In this document: positions 13,201 through 26,054 of the stretch, piece by piece
How positions within the stretch are numbered: the stretch's first letter is position 1
How the letters are laid out: each line of letters starts with the position of its first letter
NCBI GenBank assembly: GCA_013399895.1
Contig: VXBA01005387.1
Location: forward strand, 124,252-188,251
Reading direction: 5' to 3'
DNA: 64,000 bases
Source of the DNA: Serilophus lunatus
Taxonomy: Eukaryota; Chordata; Aves; Passeriformes; Eurylaimidae
The notes under the pieces: generated by a model
Told to the model about the DNA's origin: nothing
The model's database searches: none
The model's input: only the letters and a program-made list of their open reading frames with translations
Program-made: the position numbers and the translations under genes

Positions 13201-16200
13201 CTCCTCCTGAGCAGGTCTTGGCTTCTCTTTGAGCCCATCATTTATCTGAGCCCTGAAGCATCAGCCACGTTTGCTCCAGTTCTGCTTCAAGTTGCACAAA
13301 CACAGGAGGCAGCTCGTGTTTGGACTGATCCTCTTCCCCTTGGCTTTGTCCCACATGTGGAGGCAGCAGGCCACTGAAATTCTCAGTGTTTGGATAATCC
13401 AGGTCCCTGCAGAACCAGCTGGAATCTCCTCCTGCCTCTTGTTGTCATGTCTGATATTTCCACTTGCATCTACAGATTTGCCATTGATGTTTTTCCTTTC
13501 AGTGCCCAGACATTTCTCTTTGTATTCACTGTTGATTCTCTGGTTCCTGAGCCATACAAAAGATCTTCAAACAGAGATTTTTAATCTTGAATTCAACAGT
13601 GAGCTGATTGGTCTTGGCCCAAATTTTGGGCTCCACAGCATCAGTTGCATTAGCATTGCCTTGGCCAGGCCTCTTTTCACTTGAGTATTCAGTTCTCTTT
13701 GCTTTTGCCTCATCCTTCACCAAAGGCATAAATGGGATTATCCCATAGCCCTCCAGTCAGTCACAGACCCAAACCAGGAAAACAATGGAGCTCTCTGCCA
13801 GCCTAAGTGAATATGGGATTCAGTGTCTAATTAGATGGGGAGGCTGGGAGCAAATATGTAAATACCAGGACGACTATTGTAAAAAATATTTTTAGTTATT
13901 TGTACTGCAGGATTTCTTGATTTGCTGCTGGGACTGGGAGGTTTAACTCTGTGGTCTCTTAGGAAAGAGGAAAAAAAAATTACATGCACATCAAACCAGT
14001 GGTTTTGTTTTTTAAATATGCTGAAAAGGGGGAGGGCAGGTGAGCATTCACTCAATTAAGATGGATATGGTGGGGGGGAAGGTCTCAGAGATGATCAGCA
14101 ATCTGGTCTCTCTGAACACTGTGCACCTGACATGGGCATGGTGGGACTAGTTAATGCCTGGAAGATATAAAATATGAATAGATGCTGCTCCCAACCCCAC
14201 ACTGCAGAAAACAAGTAGTGAGACATGCTGGGGTTTTTTTTAGTTAGAACTAGAAATGCCTGGAAAGAACAGTTTAATGAGTGCTGCTCACAGAAAATGG
14301 AGCAAGGAATAATAGACAAGAGGGATAAGTGTCCATTCTGTGTCCCCAAGGACTTTGGGTCTCAGAATTGTATGTTTAAAAGACAGGCAGAATGCCATAG
14401 AAATGCACAGAACTTGCTGGTGGGGATGTGGCAGCTGGAAAGATTTACAGACCAGACTCATAAAGATGCTTTTTGAGCAGTGACCCCCTTAAGGATGTGC
14501 TCAGGGTGACCCAGGACAAAGAGCATCCTGCTCTGCCCCGTGAGCTGAGGCTGAACAGGCTCTTTGAGTTGCTGTAAGAGAGGTGGGAGCCTCAGCCCAG
14601 CTGGGGATTTGGCCATTGCATCAAGTTTATGTTGGACTTGGGGCTCTAAAAGCTGCTGAAACAACAGCCCCAGGCAGGAACTTGTGTTCTGTGGCAGGTA
14701 CAGAGTTTGTACTGCCCTGATTGGCAGAAATAAAGGAAACTGGTCTTACTGGTAATGCAATTGCCATTTAAGATCACCAAAACAACCTGTGAAAAATAAG
14801 TTGCCTACAGGAGAGTCTGGCCTTTGAGTAAAAGCTGAAGGAAATTACTGTGGTACCTCAGGGGAGACTCTAAACAACTCATGTAAGATGGGTCAGAATA
14901 GTTCTTAGGACAAATTGCCCTGTGTAATTTCTTGTCTGCCAAGTGCCAGTCCATCTCCACTCTCAAATCCCTACATCTCCAAGAATCTTTCCTCCCATGA
15001 TCTCTTTTCATGCTCCTTTCCTAATCTCTTAACCCATCTGCTTTAAATAGAAAGCATCTTTCCCTTCTGCAATGAAACACAGACTCAGAGTTATCCTTAA
15101 AGAGGAAACAGGCACTTGCACCAAAGTGGGTTTGTACATTGCTGGAGCTCCAGCTCTGTCTTTCCAGCCCACCAGGGACCTGCTTCCAGACAGGAAAATG
15201 CTTAGCAGCTGAACTGAATCCCTCAAGCAAAATTATAAGTGAAAAGAAAAAGAGGAAAGACAATAACATCCTTTGAGCTGGAAACTTGATTTGCCCCATA
15301 ACCATGTTTTCTCTGTAGCATAATTCTTGCCAATTAATATTAATGAAAATAACAGGAGATTCCATCCAGAAGCCACAAACCAGCCATAATTATGTTGACC
15401 AGCATTAGTTTTACAAGTGTTTTTCCTTGTTAGTCTAATCAAATGTGGTGGCACATAGTAGTGACAAGCCCTTACAGTAGCTTCACTTCTGTTGCTACTT
15501 TGGAAAGCAGCTTCTATGTTGGGGTTCTGTGCTCCTCCCAGAGTCTCTCAACATCTGGTCATTGCTCCTCTCATGTAACCTCCCATCACTGCTCCACAAC
15601 TGCTTAGGGCTGCTCAGAGGAGGAAACTGCTCCTTGTTCCTTCCAAGGGAAAACCCATCTCCAACTAAGACCTTTGATGTGCTACAATAATTTAGGAGTG
15701 TTTCTGGGGTTCTTTGATTTGAAACCACAAAGGCTCTGGTATTCTCATCCCAGACATTATCCTTGTCTCCAGAGAAGGAAGGATGTTCCCTTTAAGTGCA
15801 CAGGTCTCATTAGGAAACACTGAGAAGCAGCTCAGTCACATGGAGTTTAAGCAGGTCATAACCTGCCCTGGATTAGTGGCCAAAAGGAGGCCAGTCTGAC
15901 ATGATTATATGACCCCTCCTTGGTCACCCTGAGGTCTCTGTGCTTTCAGGGACACGAGGCTCAGCTTCTGCTTGCTAGGAAAATTCACAGGAGGTGAGTC
16001 AGGCAGCTGCTCCCTGGATGCTGCTGGTCTTGTTTGCAGTGTGAGTGGAGCCAACCCACGCAAAGCCTTTGCTTACTGGTTCCAGATGAGATCTGGCTGT
16101 GGGACAGAGCCAACCCAAACCATTTCCAGCAGTCCCAAGTCTGTTTCCTTACACACATCCAGCTGGTGCCTGCTGTAATCCTTCTGCACCTCCTGGCCCA

Positions 16201-17825
16201 CAGCACCACAAGCTCTGGGGAAATGGTGCTGGGGCAGCAGCCAGGACAGCTCCATTTTCCTTTAATTCTGCACAGAATTTTGTGAGAAAGAAGATAAATG
16301 AGATGTGCACAGGGTGAGATGGAGGCATGGTCAGGAAGGCAATCCCTGTGCCTGAATTTCATTTTCAAAACACAGTTGTCATTACAGCTGTATCACTGCC
16401 TATCTCCCTCCCGTTGTACAGGGACCTCAGCGTGGGGAACTGTGACAGAACTTCTCCATCTTTTTCAATCTCAAGATCCCCTGGTTTTCACAGGGGGAGA
16501 GGAGGAAATCCACAGCCCCTCCTGTGTGGCAGCAGTGGCTTTTCCTTTTGACTACATAACATTTACAGCAGCCTTTTGAACACACACACACTTCATATTT
16601 TCATTTCACTCCATAGTTTGTGGAGGTTTTTCTCTTTGGTTTGGGCGAACCACAGGCCCAGTGCTGCACTGGAGAACTCGCTCTGGTGTTACTGGTTGGC
16701 AGCAGAGCCAGGAGAACCTGAGCCTGTGGTGGTAACCACAGAGCCATTCCCTCTCCTGCTCTAAGAGCCCTTGCCACCGCTTCAAAATACCTTGACCCTC
16801 GGTAGCTGTGATGTCAGACCCATGAAAACCTGGCTCTTCGCTGCTCTTGTGAGAGCTTTGTGGCTGGGTTTGCCCTCTGAGCTCTGCCTGTCCTTGAACT
16901 GGTGCTGGCAGGGCAGAGATGCAGCAGCAAAGGGAAAGGCAGTGGGTGGACTGGGAGCCTCGAAGACATTTTGCCATTAAGTGGCATAATTTAGTCTCTG
17001 CTCAATGTTTTGATTTTGCCCAGCTGTGTCTGTGTGCATTTAGATTAATCCTGTTAGCTGGCAGGAGCAGGGCTGCCTGCTGTTTATCAAAAGTGCTTGT
17101 GTGATTCCTACTTGATATGCAGCTGTCGTGGAGAGGGGCTTTGCAGCCTCGCTCCTGGCTGGGGCTGGGCCCTTTCAAACCTGCCTGGGAGTCAAAAGGG
17201 AGATGCTGAGGGCAGGGACTGCATGAAATGGGTGGGGAAAAGGGTCACCCACTTTTGGCAGATTAGAAAGTGGACACTTTATGTGCAGCAGTTTGTGCTC
17301 TGCTTGGCTGGCACAGTGACTTCTCCATGTTGTGTTTTAGCCATTTCCAATGAGCAGAAAAAGGGAAGTTCTTCCTCACCACAAGTGACAGGAGTGTCTT
17401 GGGAGCTGAAGAGTCTGGACCCTTCCTTCCCTTTGCCAGGGAAAGTATGGAGTGCTTAATGAAATAATTGCTCCTTTAACAAATTACCACTCATTAGCCA
17501 AACCACTGTGACTGTACACGCTCTTATCTATGAAATAAAAAGATATTACCCCAGAAACCTCCTGATAATTAGCATCACTGAGTCGACTGGCCATAAGTCT
17601 TTCAGCATACAATAAAAAGTGATGCCCTGTGTTCCTGACAGCTGCAATAATAAAGCATCATAATGCAGCACACAGCTTTGAACTCCTACCAGGCTGGTCC
17701 AGGATGGAATATCTTGGCAAGTCTTGCTGCAAACTGAGGAGTTTGATGCTGTGGTAACAGAGAGGGGTTCCCAGAACTGCTGTTCTGGAGATGAGCTCTG
17801 CATTTTTATTTGTACCCAAAGAGAT

Positions 17826-17951
17826 CATGGAATCACAGGGTTGGAAGGGACCTTAAACTCATCCAGTCCCACCCCCTGCCATGGGCAGGGACACTTTCCA
17901 CTATCCCAGTTTGCTCCAAGCCCTGTCCAACCTGGCCCTGAGCACTTCCAG
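17826..17951 (-). mobile_element. CR1 LINE 3'-end fragment
   Basis: The plus strand gives the antisense CR1 3' end (aatcacagggttggaaggg, then ccatgggcagggacac, then cctggccctgagcacttcca). The element is therefore on the minus strand. Only about 125 bp remain. Confidence 0.85.
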
Positions 17952-20900
17952 ATCTATAACCTTGTTCACATATTTCATCAGTCTAAGCCAGACCTCTATC
18001 CCAGACCTTTTTTTTTTTAATTCTACATATTTCAGTCAAACTTGCTCCATTAGGTGTGATGGAAGTGGAGCATCTAGAGAGGTTCAAACAGGGATTAATA
18101 ATTTCTCTGGGTAATGAAAACACCAAGTCATTATGTTAGTTATGAAGGGCAAAAGTCCCTTATGCCTACTGAGCATGAGAGTGGGCTGGGATGAGATTTT
18201 TGTTCTTGATTATTTCCCTCTACTTCCTGTGCAGCTGTTCTTTTAGCAGAAGCAAATGGATTTGGGAATATTCAGTCATTACTTCTCCCTAAAATTATTT
18301 TTCTTTAAGGTACATCAAATAATAAGTGTTTCAGCCGGGAAAACTTCCATTTTCTCATACTTTTTTTTTTTTTTTTGTCTTTCAGAAAATACATTATTCT
18401 GTTTAGGTTCCTCTACTTCTTTTATCATGTGTGTTATTCCATCTTTCCATAGCACTGCACATAAAATATTAACCTTGTTAACCATATTTTTCTGTCAATG
18501 CACTGGTTTTCCATGGTGAGTTTACATATCAATCCAAGACATGTTGCAGATGCCCAGCTGCCCCCTCAGCACTGTCTTGCCAAGCCCCTCATTTTGATCA
18601 AGAGGTGACCTTTCAGCCTCTGATTGTTGCCCCACTAAATGTGCTACACTGGAGCAAAAAGGGTGAAGGAAATCCCTGCATCCCTCCTGTCCTCTGCTTT
18701 TTCTGACCTTAAGCAAATCTCACCTTCTCAGTGCTTGTCCCTGTGGTCATAAAATGGGAATTCATGTTTGCTGGGAAAATAAATATACCAGAGGTGCTGA
18801 TGCTCAGCTGTTCCACTAATAGGGAGCCACATCAAGTATGTAGTTAACAGGATTTAAAAATACTACAAGTGGTATTAATTAAGGATAGAAGCTAAGTACT
18901 AATTGATGGGGTCACGAGGAAACAGGTCTCCCTAAGGGCAGTTTCCCCCACATCTGTCTGCTGGTGTGTTCCAGGAAGCAGCTGGTACTGTCAGATGGGC
19001 TCCTGAACCAGCTGGACTTGCTCTGCAATGCACTCCAACACTGCCTGTGTTCTTGCAGCTCCTGACTGATTTCCCCCTCCAAGTTTCTATTTCCCATTTG
19101 CTGCGTGTCAGAGGGGATCGATTGCTGCAGAGCAGAATCTATACCCATCCATGTGGAAACCTGATACTTACAACAGGCTTGATCGGGAGTGAGACTTTTT
19201 GCCTTTTTCTAATAAAATTGGAGATCATAAACGAATGCTGCTGGTCACCACTGCAAGCCCAGTCCCGTGTTTGCTGGCCCAGCCAGGGAGCCACTCTTGT
19301 TGCCCTCTGATGCCTGGGAGTTGAGCTGGGTGGAGGTTGGCTTGGAGGACAGGGGTCAGTTCCCATTGCTCACAGAACCAACTGCACTCTGAGCAGTTCC
19401 CTTGCTGACTACTGGGAATTTGGATGCCTTCAGCAACAACGCTTGGCCCCAGCAGAGCCAAAACTTGACTGATCAGAGCAAAATAAACAACAGAATTCAG
19501 GATACGATGCTCCTGCTGCGTGGGGAGTTGGGCGAGAGGCAGGTCTGATAAAGCAGAGTCAGGCTGGAGAGCTGGGGCACTGCTCCAGCTCCACACAGGT
19601 CCTGACACGCCTTTGACACTCACAGCATCAGCCAGCTGAGTGCCGTGCCAGGAAGAGCTGACTGGTGTATTTTAATTAGAGTGAGACTAAATTACACCGG
19701 ACTACGAGGGCCTGTCTTTTCACAACGGCTTGGGGAAAATGAAAAGACTAGCATTTTCAATTTAAGGTTTAGTTAGATAATGCCTGTTGGTGCCAGTAGA
19801 TTACAGAGTGGATATTAAATCCTCCAGGATTTGCAATGGGAAAGTACTCACAGAATCCATAAGCAGGCAGGAGAGCTGGGCTATGGAACTATCGTCCCCT
19901 GGAGGTCCTGAGCAGGAGGAGAAAATGTGAAGTAAATCTTTTCTTTGAAGGAAGCTCCACGTAAAGAGCACACACAGGCAGGCTGTGGCCTTTAAAGGTT
20001 TCCCTGTTAAGAAGCTTTCTTGCTTCTGACAGCAGCCAAATGGCATGGGAAAAGGTAATGGGGTCTGTCAAGCTGCTGGGGCAGGAGGAGGCAGGGCTGG
20101 GCTCCTGAGTGCTGGAGATGGGTCTCTAGGATCCCACAAAAAGCACTTGTGAGTGTCCCTGTATAGCCAAGGCAGCTGTGCCATGGCACCTGAGTTGCAG
20201 AGACCCCAAAGCAGTTTCCAAGTAACTCTGGTGCTGAGCTGTTTAAGAAAATCGGTGTGAGTCGGTGCTGATGCAGGAGTTGATGAGCAGTTCCTGACAG
20301 AGGCAAAGCAGACTCTTCCTGGTGACTTGGAATAGCCCATTGCAACTTCAGCAGGACCTGGGGGTATCTAGGACACATTCTTCCCAGAGCTCGTCAAAGT
20401 CAGAATGAGTTTAGGGGGCCACCCATGGGAAGACTGTCCAGCACTGCAATCCAAGGGCTGTCACTGCCATAAGGGATTGGGTATCAGGCTCTATCACAGC
20501 AAATATTCTGAGGTAGAGTTTGGCAGAATCTGCTCTAAATCCTCCCTGAAACCCACCCAAGAGCCCAGGACTCAGGCCCAGCAATGCCAGGAAAGCTGCT
20601 CCTGTTGGTCTGTGCCTCTGCCTCCTGGTTGGGGACTGCAAGCCTTGCTTGCCTGCCTTCTCAGGGAGAAAGTGTTGAAAACTCACATTTACATTACACT
20701 GAAGATCCAGTAATAACAAGAAACACGAAGGACAAAACGTTTATCCTTCATTACTCTCATATATAAGAAGCTTTGCCTAACAGCCCGTGGAAACTGCTCC
20801 AGGACTAGATATGTGGTTGATGGAGGTGTGTAAGATTAGAAGTTTAAAAGCACTAAAATGTGCAAATTAATTACCACAGCTACCCATGCATGTTTTATCT

Positions 20901-21654
20901 GGCTTAAATGCTGGGCTTGTTTTTTTTTTTTCCAGGTTAAGGGAAATATTAACCTATTAGGAGTTATATCAAGGCTTGTAGCCTGAAGAGCTAAGAGTCT
21001 AAAGATCAGATTCTTGGCAATGAAAATTCAGGAGCTATCATAGTCTTTGATTGAACATCCCAATAGTTTCATTAAGAACACGTCCCTGTGTTTTATGCTT
21101 GCTAATTAGCAAATTCAAACACTTTATCTCTGTGTTATCTTTGTGCAAGAGAGTGGCAAATTTATGTCATTATAAAATATTACCAGAATTTAAAGGTTCA
21201 CAAGCAATTAGATTTTGCAATTCTTGTTTATGCCCCTGAAGAATTGTTCATTTTAAAACTTTATACTTAATATGTACAAAGATGAAACAGTGGCCTGTGT
21301 TTCTCTGGTGACAGAAGTCAAGTGGTTCAGTGAGCAGAATGGATTATTAGAAGAGGATATTTTGAAGATGGTTGCTTTGATTCTTAGCTGGATATTGCGG
21401 GTAATTCACACCCAAGGACTGGATTTGTCTCCATATTACTGACATTTCCCTTGGGCACGGTTCTAGTTTGAAAACCTGTGGTTATAAATGTGGGAGCAGG
21501 ATTGAGCACAGGCTCGCTGGGATGGGGATGCTCGTTTTTGAGGGCAAAAGGGGATGGTTGGGTCAGACGGGCAGGAATTCATGGGAACCGTCCCGGCAGC
21601 GGAGAAGCAGCGGAGCGCTGACACCTGCCGGCAGGAGCGGCGGGGACCGGCCCT
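17952..21654. other. Intergenic, no gene seen
   Basis: Contains the T-rich stretch near 18.36 kb and, at its right end (21568-21654), a short CpG-dense segment abutting the minisatellite. Open frames are short and unrecognised. Confidence 0.6.
18362..18377. repeat. Poly(T) run
   Basis: About 16 T residues in a T-rich neighbourhood (18290-18400). No flanking retroposon body was recognised. Confidence 0.8.
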
Positions 21655-23305
21655 GGAGCCGCCTCCTTCCCTGGGAGACCCTGGGATTGTCCGTGGAGCC
21701 GCCTCCTTCCCTAGGATAGACTCTGGAATTGTCCATGGACCTGCTTCCTTCCCAGGGATAGACCCTGGGGTTGTCCATGGAACCGCCTCCTTCCCTAGGA
21801 TAGACTCTGGAATTGTCCATGGAGCTGCTTCCTTCCCAGGGATAGACACTGGGATTGTCCCCAGAGCCACCTCCTTCCCTGGGAGAGACCATGGGATTGT
21901 CCATGGAGTTGATTCCTTCCCTGGGAGAGACCCTGGGNNNNNNNNNNNNNNNNNNNNNNNNNNNNNNNNNNNNNNNNNNNNNNNNNNNNNNNNNNNNNNN
22001 NNNNNNNNNNNNNNNNNNNNNNNNNNNNNNNNNNNNNNNNNNNNNNNNNNNNNNNNNNNNNNNNNNNNNNNNNNNNNNNNNNNNNNNNNNNNNNNNNNNN
22101 NNNNNNNNNNNNNNNNNNNNNNNNNNNNNNNNNNNNNNNNNNNNNNNNNNNNNNNNNNNNNNNNNNNNNNNNNNNNNNNNNNNNNNNNNNNNNNNNNNNN
22201 NNNNNNNNNNNNNNNNNNNNNNNNNNNNNNNNNNNNNNNNNNNNNNNNNNNNNNNNNNNNNNNNNNNNNNNNNNNNNNNNNNNNNNNNNNNNNNNNNNNN
22301 NNNNNNNNNNNNNNNNNNNNNNNNNNNNNNNNNNNNNNNNNNNNNNNNNNNNNNNNNNNNNNNNNNNNNNNNNNNNNNNNNNNNNNNNNNNNNNNNNNNN
22401 NNNNNNNNNNNNNNNNNNNNNNNNNNNNNNNNNNNNNNNNNNNNNNNNNNNNNNNNNNNNNNNNNNNNNNNNNNNNNNNNNNNNNNNNNNNNNNNNNNNN
22501 NNNNNNNNNNNNNNNNNNNNNNNNNNNNNNNNNNNNNNNNNNNNNNNNNNNNNNNNNNNNNNNNNNNNNNNNNNNNNNNNNNNNNNNNNNNNNNNNNNNN
22601 NNNNNNNNNNNNNNNNNNNNNNNNNNNNNNNNNNNNNNNNNNNNNNNNNNNNNNNNNNNNNNNNNNNNNNNNNNNNNNNNNNNNNNNNNNNNNNNNNNNN
22701 NNNNNNNNNNNNNNNNNNNNNNNNNNNNNNNNNNNNNNNNNNNNNNNNNNNNNNNNNNNNNNNNNNNNNNNNNNNNNNNNNNNNNNNNNNNNNNNCTTCC
22801 CTGGGAGAGACCCTGGGATTGTCCATGGAGCCGCCTCCTTCCCTGGGAGAGACCCTGGGATTGTCCATGGAGCCGCCTCCTTCCCTGGGAGAGACCCTGG
22901 GATTGTCCATGGAGCTGCTTCCTTCCCTAGGAGAGACCCTGGGTTTGTCCATGGAGCCGCCTCCTTCCCTAGGATAGACTCTGGAATTGTCCATGGAGCT
23001 GCTTCCTTCCCTGGGAGAGACCCTGGGATTGTCCCCAGAACCACCTCCTTCCCTGGGAGAGACCATGGGATTGTCCATGGAGCTGATTCCTTCCCTGGGA
23101 GAGGCCCTGGGATTGTCCGTGGACCTGCTTCCTTCCCTGGGAGAGACCCTGGGATTGTCCCCAGAGCCGCCTCCTTCCCTGGGAGAGACCCTGGGATTGT
23201 CCCCAGAGCCGCCTCCTTCCCTGGGAGAGACCCTGGGATTGTCCCCAGAGCCGCCTCCTTCCCTGGGAGAGACCCTGGGATTGTCCCCAGAGCCACCTCC
23301 ACCCT
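21655..23305. repeat. 42-bp minisatellite array with internal assembly gap
   Basis: The unit is 42 bp, of the form ccctgggagagaccctggga then ttgtccatggagccgcctcc and tt. Seven units are visible left of the gap (starts near 21672, 21712, 21754, 21796, 21838, 21880 and 21922) and twelve right of it (22802 to 23264, every 42 bp). Unit variants differ mainly as tccatgga against tccccaga, and gggagagaccc against aggatagactc. Because 42 is a multiple of three and the unit has no stop in several frames, long open frames run on both strands. They are not evidence of a gene. Confidence 0.97.
21938..22795. other. Assembly gap (858 N)
   Basis: A run of N lies inside the minisatellite. Unit starts on the two sides are 880 bp apart, two bases short of 21 whole units, so the gap length is probably an estimate rather than a true count. 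Confidence 0.99.
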
Positions 23306-26054
23306 CTCTCAGGGATGTCCCTGGGATGAAGAGCTGATGCCTGTCTCAGATCCAGCCCCTCCATCCTGCCTGAGCAGGAGGAGCTGAGCAGTCCTGTCCC
23401 TCTGAGCCGGGGGTACAGTGGTGATGAGCTCAGGCCACGCTCTCCCAGGCTGTGAAGTTCATTCCAGTGTGTCTGGAGCTGCTCAGACTGGATTCCTTAG
23501 GCAGGCACAGGGCAGCCCTGCAGCTGTGAGGTTCATTCCTCCATCCCTTATACATTGCTGGCCCTGCTCTCACTGCTCAGGGGATGAGCTCCATCATTAT
23601 TCCCCAGTGTCAGAGGCCAAGAGTGCAGGGTGTGCTTGGAACTTGCTCTTCTCATGCTCAAGTGGTGGAACTGAGATGTTTGCAGCAGTTTTGGGACAAG
23701 AAGAAGATTTCTCTTTGATTGCTTTTTAATCACAGTAATAACAGTAATGGAGGCAGTGAGTGGAATTGATGGGGAAGAGCTGAGCTCTCTTCTCTGCTGA
23801 CTCCCATGTGGGGTAAACAAGAAGGATTTACTGGCTTCTCAAGTGAATTGGAAGTATCCTCGCTCTTCAGGAATGAGTGTTGGCAATGTCTGGGGAAAAA
23901 TAGCTGGCATCTAGTACCTGGGAGATAAAACATGCCAGCCATCCTCTGGAATCTTCCTGCCTTAGTCTGTCTGGGGTAAATGAATAATCCTTGCCTGCTT
24001 CTGTTCCTGTCCCCAGAGATTCATATGCAGAGTTGCTCTTTTAAGCAGCTGTCAGGGCTACCTTTAGTGTGTCTGGCCTTGAATCTGCATCTTTAGCAGC
24101 CCAAAAGGGTTTTACTCTCTCCCTCAGAGCAGGGAGAAGCCATGATATAGGCAACAAATTGGAGCCACGCAGAATGAGGTCTCCAGAAGGGCTTAAATGG
24201 GTGCAGGGTCCCAGTGGTGCCCAGAACCAACCTCTCAATGGGGGGATTTGGGTTCTTGCCGGGGCTAAACAGTGCCCCAGCTCAGCATGTCCCCTCACAG
24301 TCTCATTTTGGCCAGTACATATGTGAACAAGTGATTTTATCCAGTGGGAACTGCTGAGGTTTAGCTGTGGTAGGGATTTAACATGCAGGGGGTTCCAGAA
24401 AGGACTTGCATGGCACCAGTGCTTGGGGACTGACCTAGCTGGGCACATCTGCAGGGTATTGTACTCTCAAGGAATTGTACTAGAAGTGCATCCATCTGCT
24501 TTGACCTTCAAGGATGTGGGAATTTCCTACGACCAGGACTCAAAATGTCCATAAAGCAGTGAAACAGCTTTTAAGAACTGGGAAAATGGATTCTCCAAAC
24601 CCGTTGCTCACATAAAGAGCATTTTTAAGAGACTTTGCTCTCACTGAGACTCTTACAAGCATACAGACACCAAAGACAGAGCTCATCCCACTTTGTTTTG
24701 GTCAGACATGGAGCTTTCTCCTTTATTTCTGCAATGTGCTGCACACGGGAAGGGCCTCATTTACATCAGCGCAGTCGTGTCCTGTCTGAGGAGGTGGAAT
24801 TCCTCTTGCTTTGCTGATCAAGACAAACATGATAAAAACAGTTCATGCACAATAGACCTCGAAGCCTCGCTCAGTTCCCTGGCACTGAGAGGTGCCACAG
24901 GACTGGACTGTGCTCCTCTGGCAGGGCAAGGGCTGGGGAGACCAGCAGGGCTGGCGGGGGGAGCAGCTCCATTCCTTGTGAAAAGTTGTGTGTGCAAGGT
25001 CTGTGAGGCCCTTGAGGAGAGGAAGAGGAGCAAACAGCCCGTGGGGGCTGCAGAGGTGGGGCAGGACAGCAGGAGGAAAGGGGCATTTGTGCCCTTTGTG
25101 TCACTTGTGCGCTGGGCGAGGGCAGGGCAGGGTCCAGCTGGAACAACCAGCCTTCTTTAAAGCTGGGAAGAAGGGGGGGATTTTAATATCCAAGTTTTGG
25201 AGGAGGAGGAAGGATCATGGCCACATTTTGGAACGTAAAAAGGAGGTGGTGGAAGCTTTTACTGGAACCCAAGTGATTCCTGGAACCTACTCACAAGCAG
25301 AAGAGTGAGACCTGGAGGGGGCTTATTTTATCCTCTCCCACACATACTCAAACCCTTCAGTGCTTTTCCCTAGCAACTCTACCCCAGTTTCCCTTCATTC
25401 ACATCCTGCCCTACCACACTAACCCGTTCCCCCTCCAGTTCTTAAGGAAAAAAATAATTATAAAGTGACATTTCAAGTACTCTGGAGCAACCAACATTCA
25501 GTCTCAAGAAGTTTTGTGTGAGGTGTTGGATTAAAAAGCAGTATCTTTGCACAGAAAAATAATTTTTGCCAGGAAATAATCTTCAGGGAATGACAGGTGG
25601 GACCTCTCTTAGCAAGGTGTTGGAAGCATTTGGGAGCAGGAAAGGTGGAGGGAAGCCATTCCAAAAACTGCTTGAACAGAGTAAGCTATGAAAAGTAGCT
25701 GTTAGGTCTTGGTTCTCACTGTTTGAGGGCCCTGATCCATGAGCCATCTGCTCCCAGGGACTGGTCTGAGGAGAGTTTTGCATAGCATGGATCTAACCCT
25801 TCAGCTTGTCCATGGAGAGGAAGAATCATCTCAGTGAGATCATGGAATGGTTAACCAGCCCTGGCTGGTTTGCAGACTGGGTGCTGATGTGATTCATCTG
25901 CCCAGGGGACAAATGAAAAATATTATCCTGAGCAAAAAGCCATGGTACTAACTGAACTACGGTATATAAATCAATTTTGGTTTAGGGGAATTAAGAAAAA
26001 CCACCACAAAACAGAAAAGCACCCAACACCTATGGCATCTAATCAATCTTATAT
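23306..26054. other. Intergenic between the minisatellite and the TRIM29 3' end, no gene seen
   Basis: No recognisable exon. A second minus-strand AATAAA at about 24722-24727 could serve a longer TRIM29 3' end. Confidence 0.55.

Larger units (their letters stand above)
1393..17825. other. Intergenic downstream of TRIM29, no gene seen
   Basis: No exon with recognisable homology and no RNA gene was found. It holds the CA repeat at 5.5 kb, the TAATTA cluster at 7.1 kb, the AC/AT repeat at 9.9 kb and the AT block at 10.2 kb. AT-rich DNA at about 10690-10990 may be a conserved non-coding element. The longest open frame (245 codons, minus, 8811-9548) resembles no family I know. Confidence 0.6.

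Noticed and set aside
21554..23387. Very long open frames (up to 579 codons) on both strands
   Set aside because: They run through the 42-bp repeat and the N gap. The period is a multiple of three and several frames are open at once, so openness carries no coding signal.
1..26000. Exons of the human neighbour NECTIN1
   Set aside because: Human gene order suggested it, but no Ig-like, transmembrane or cytoplasmic nectin segment was recognised in any frame.
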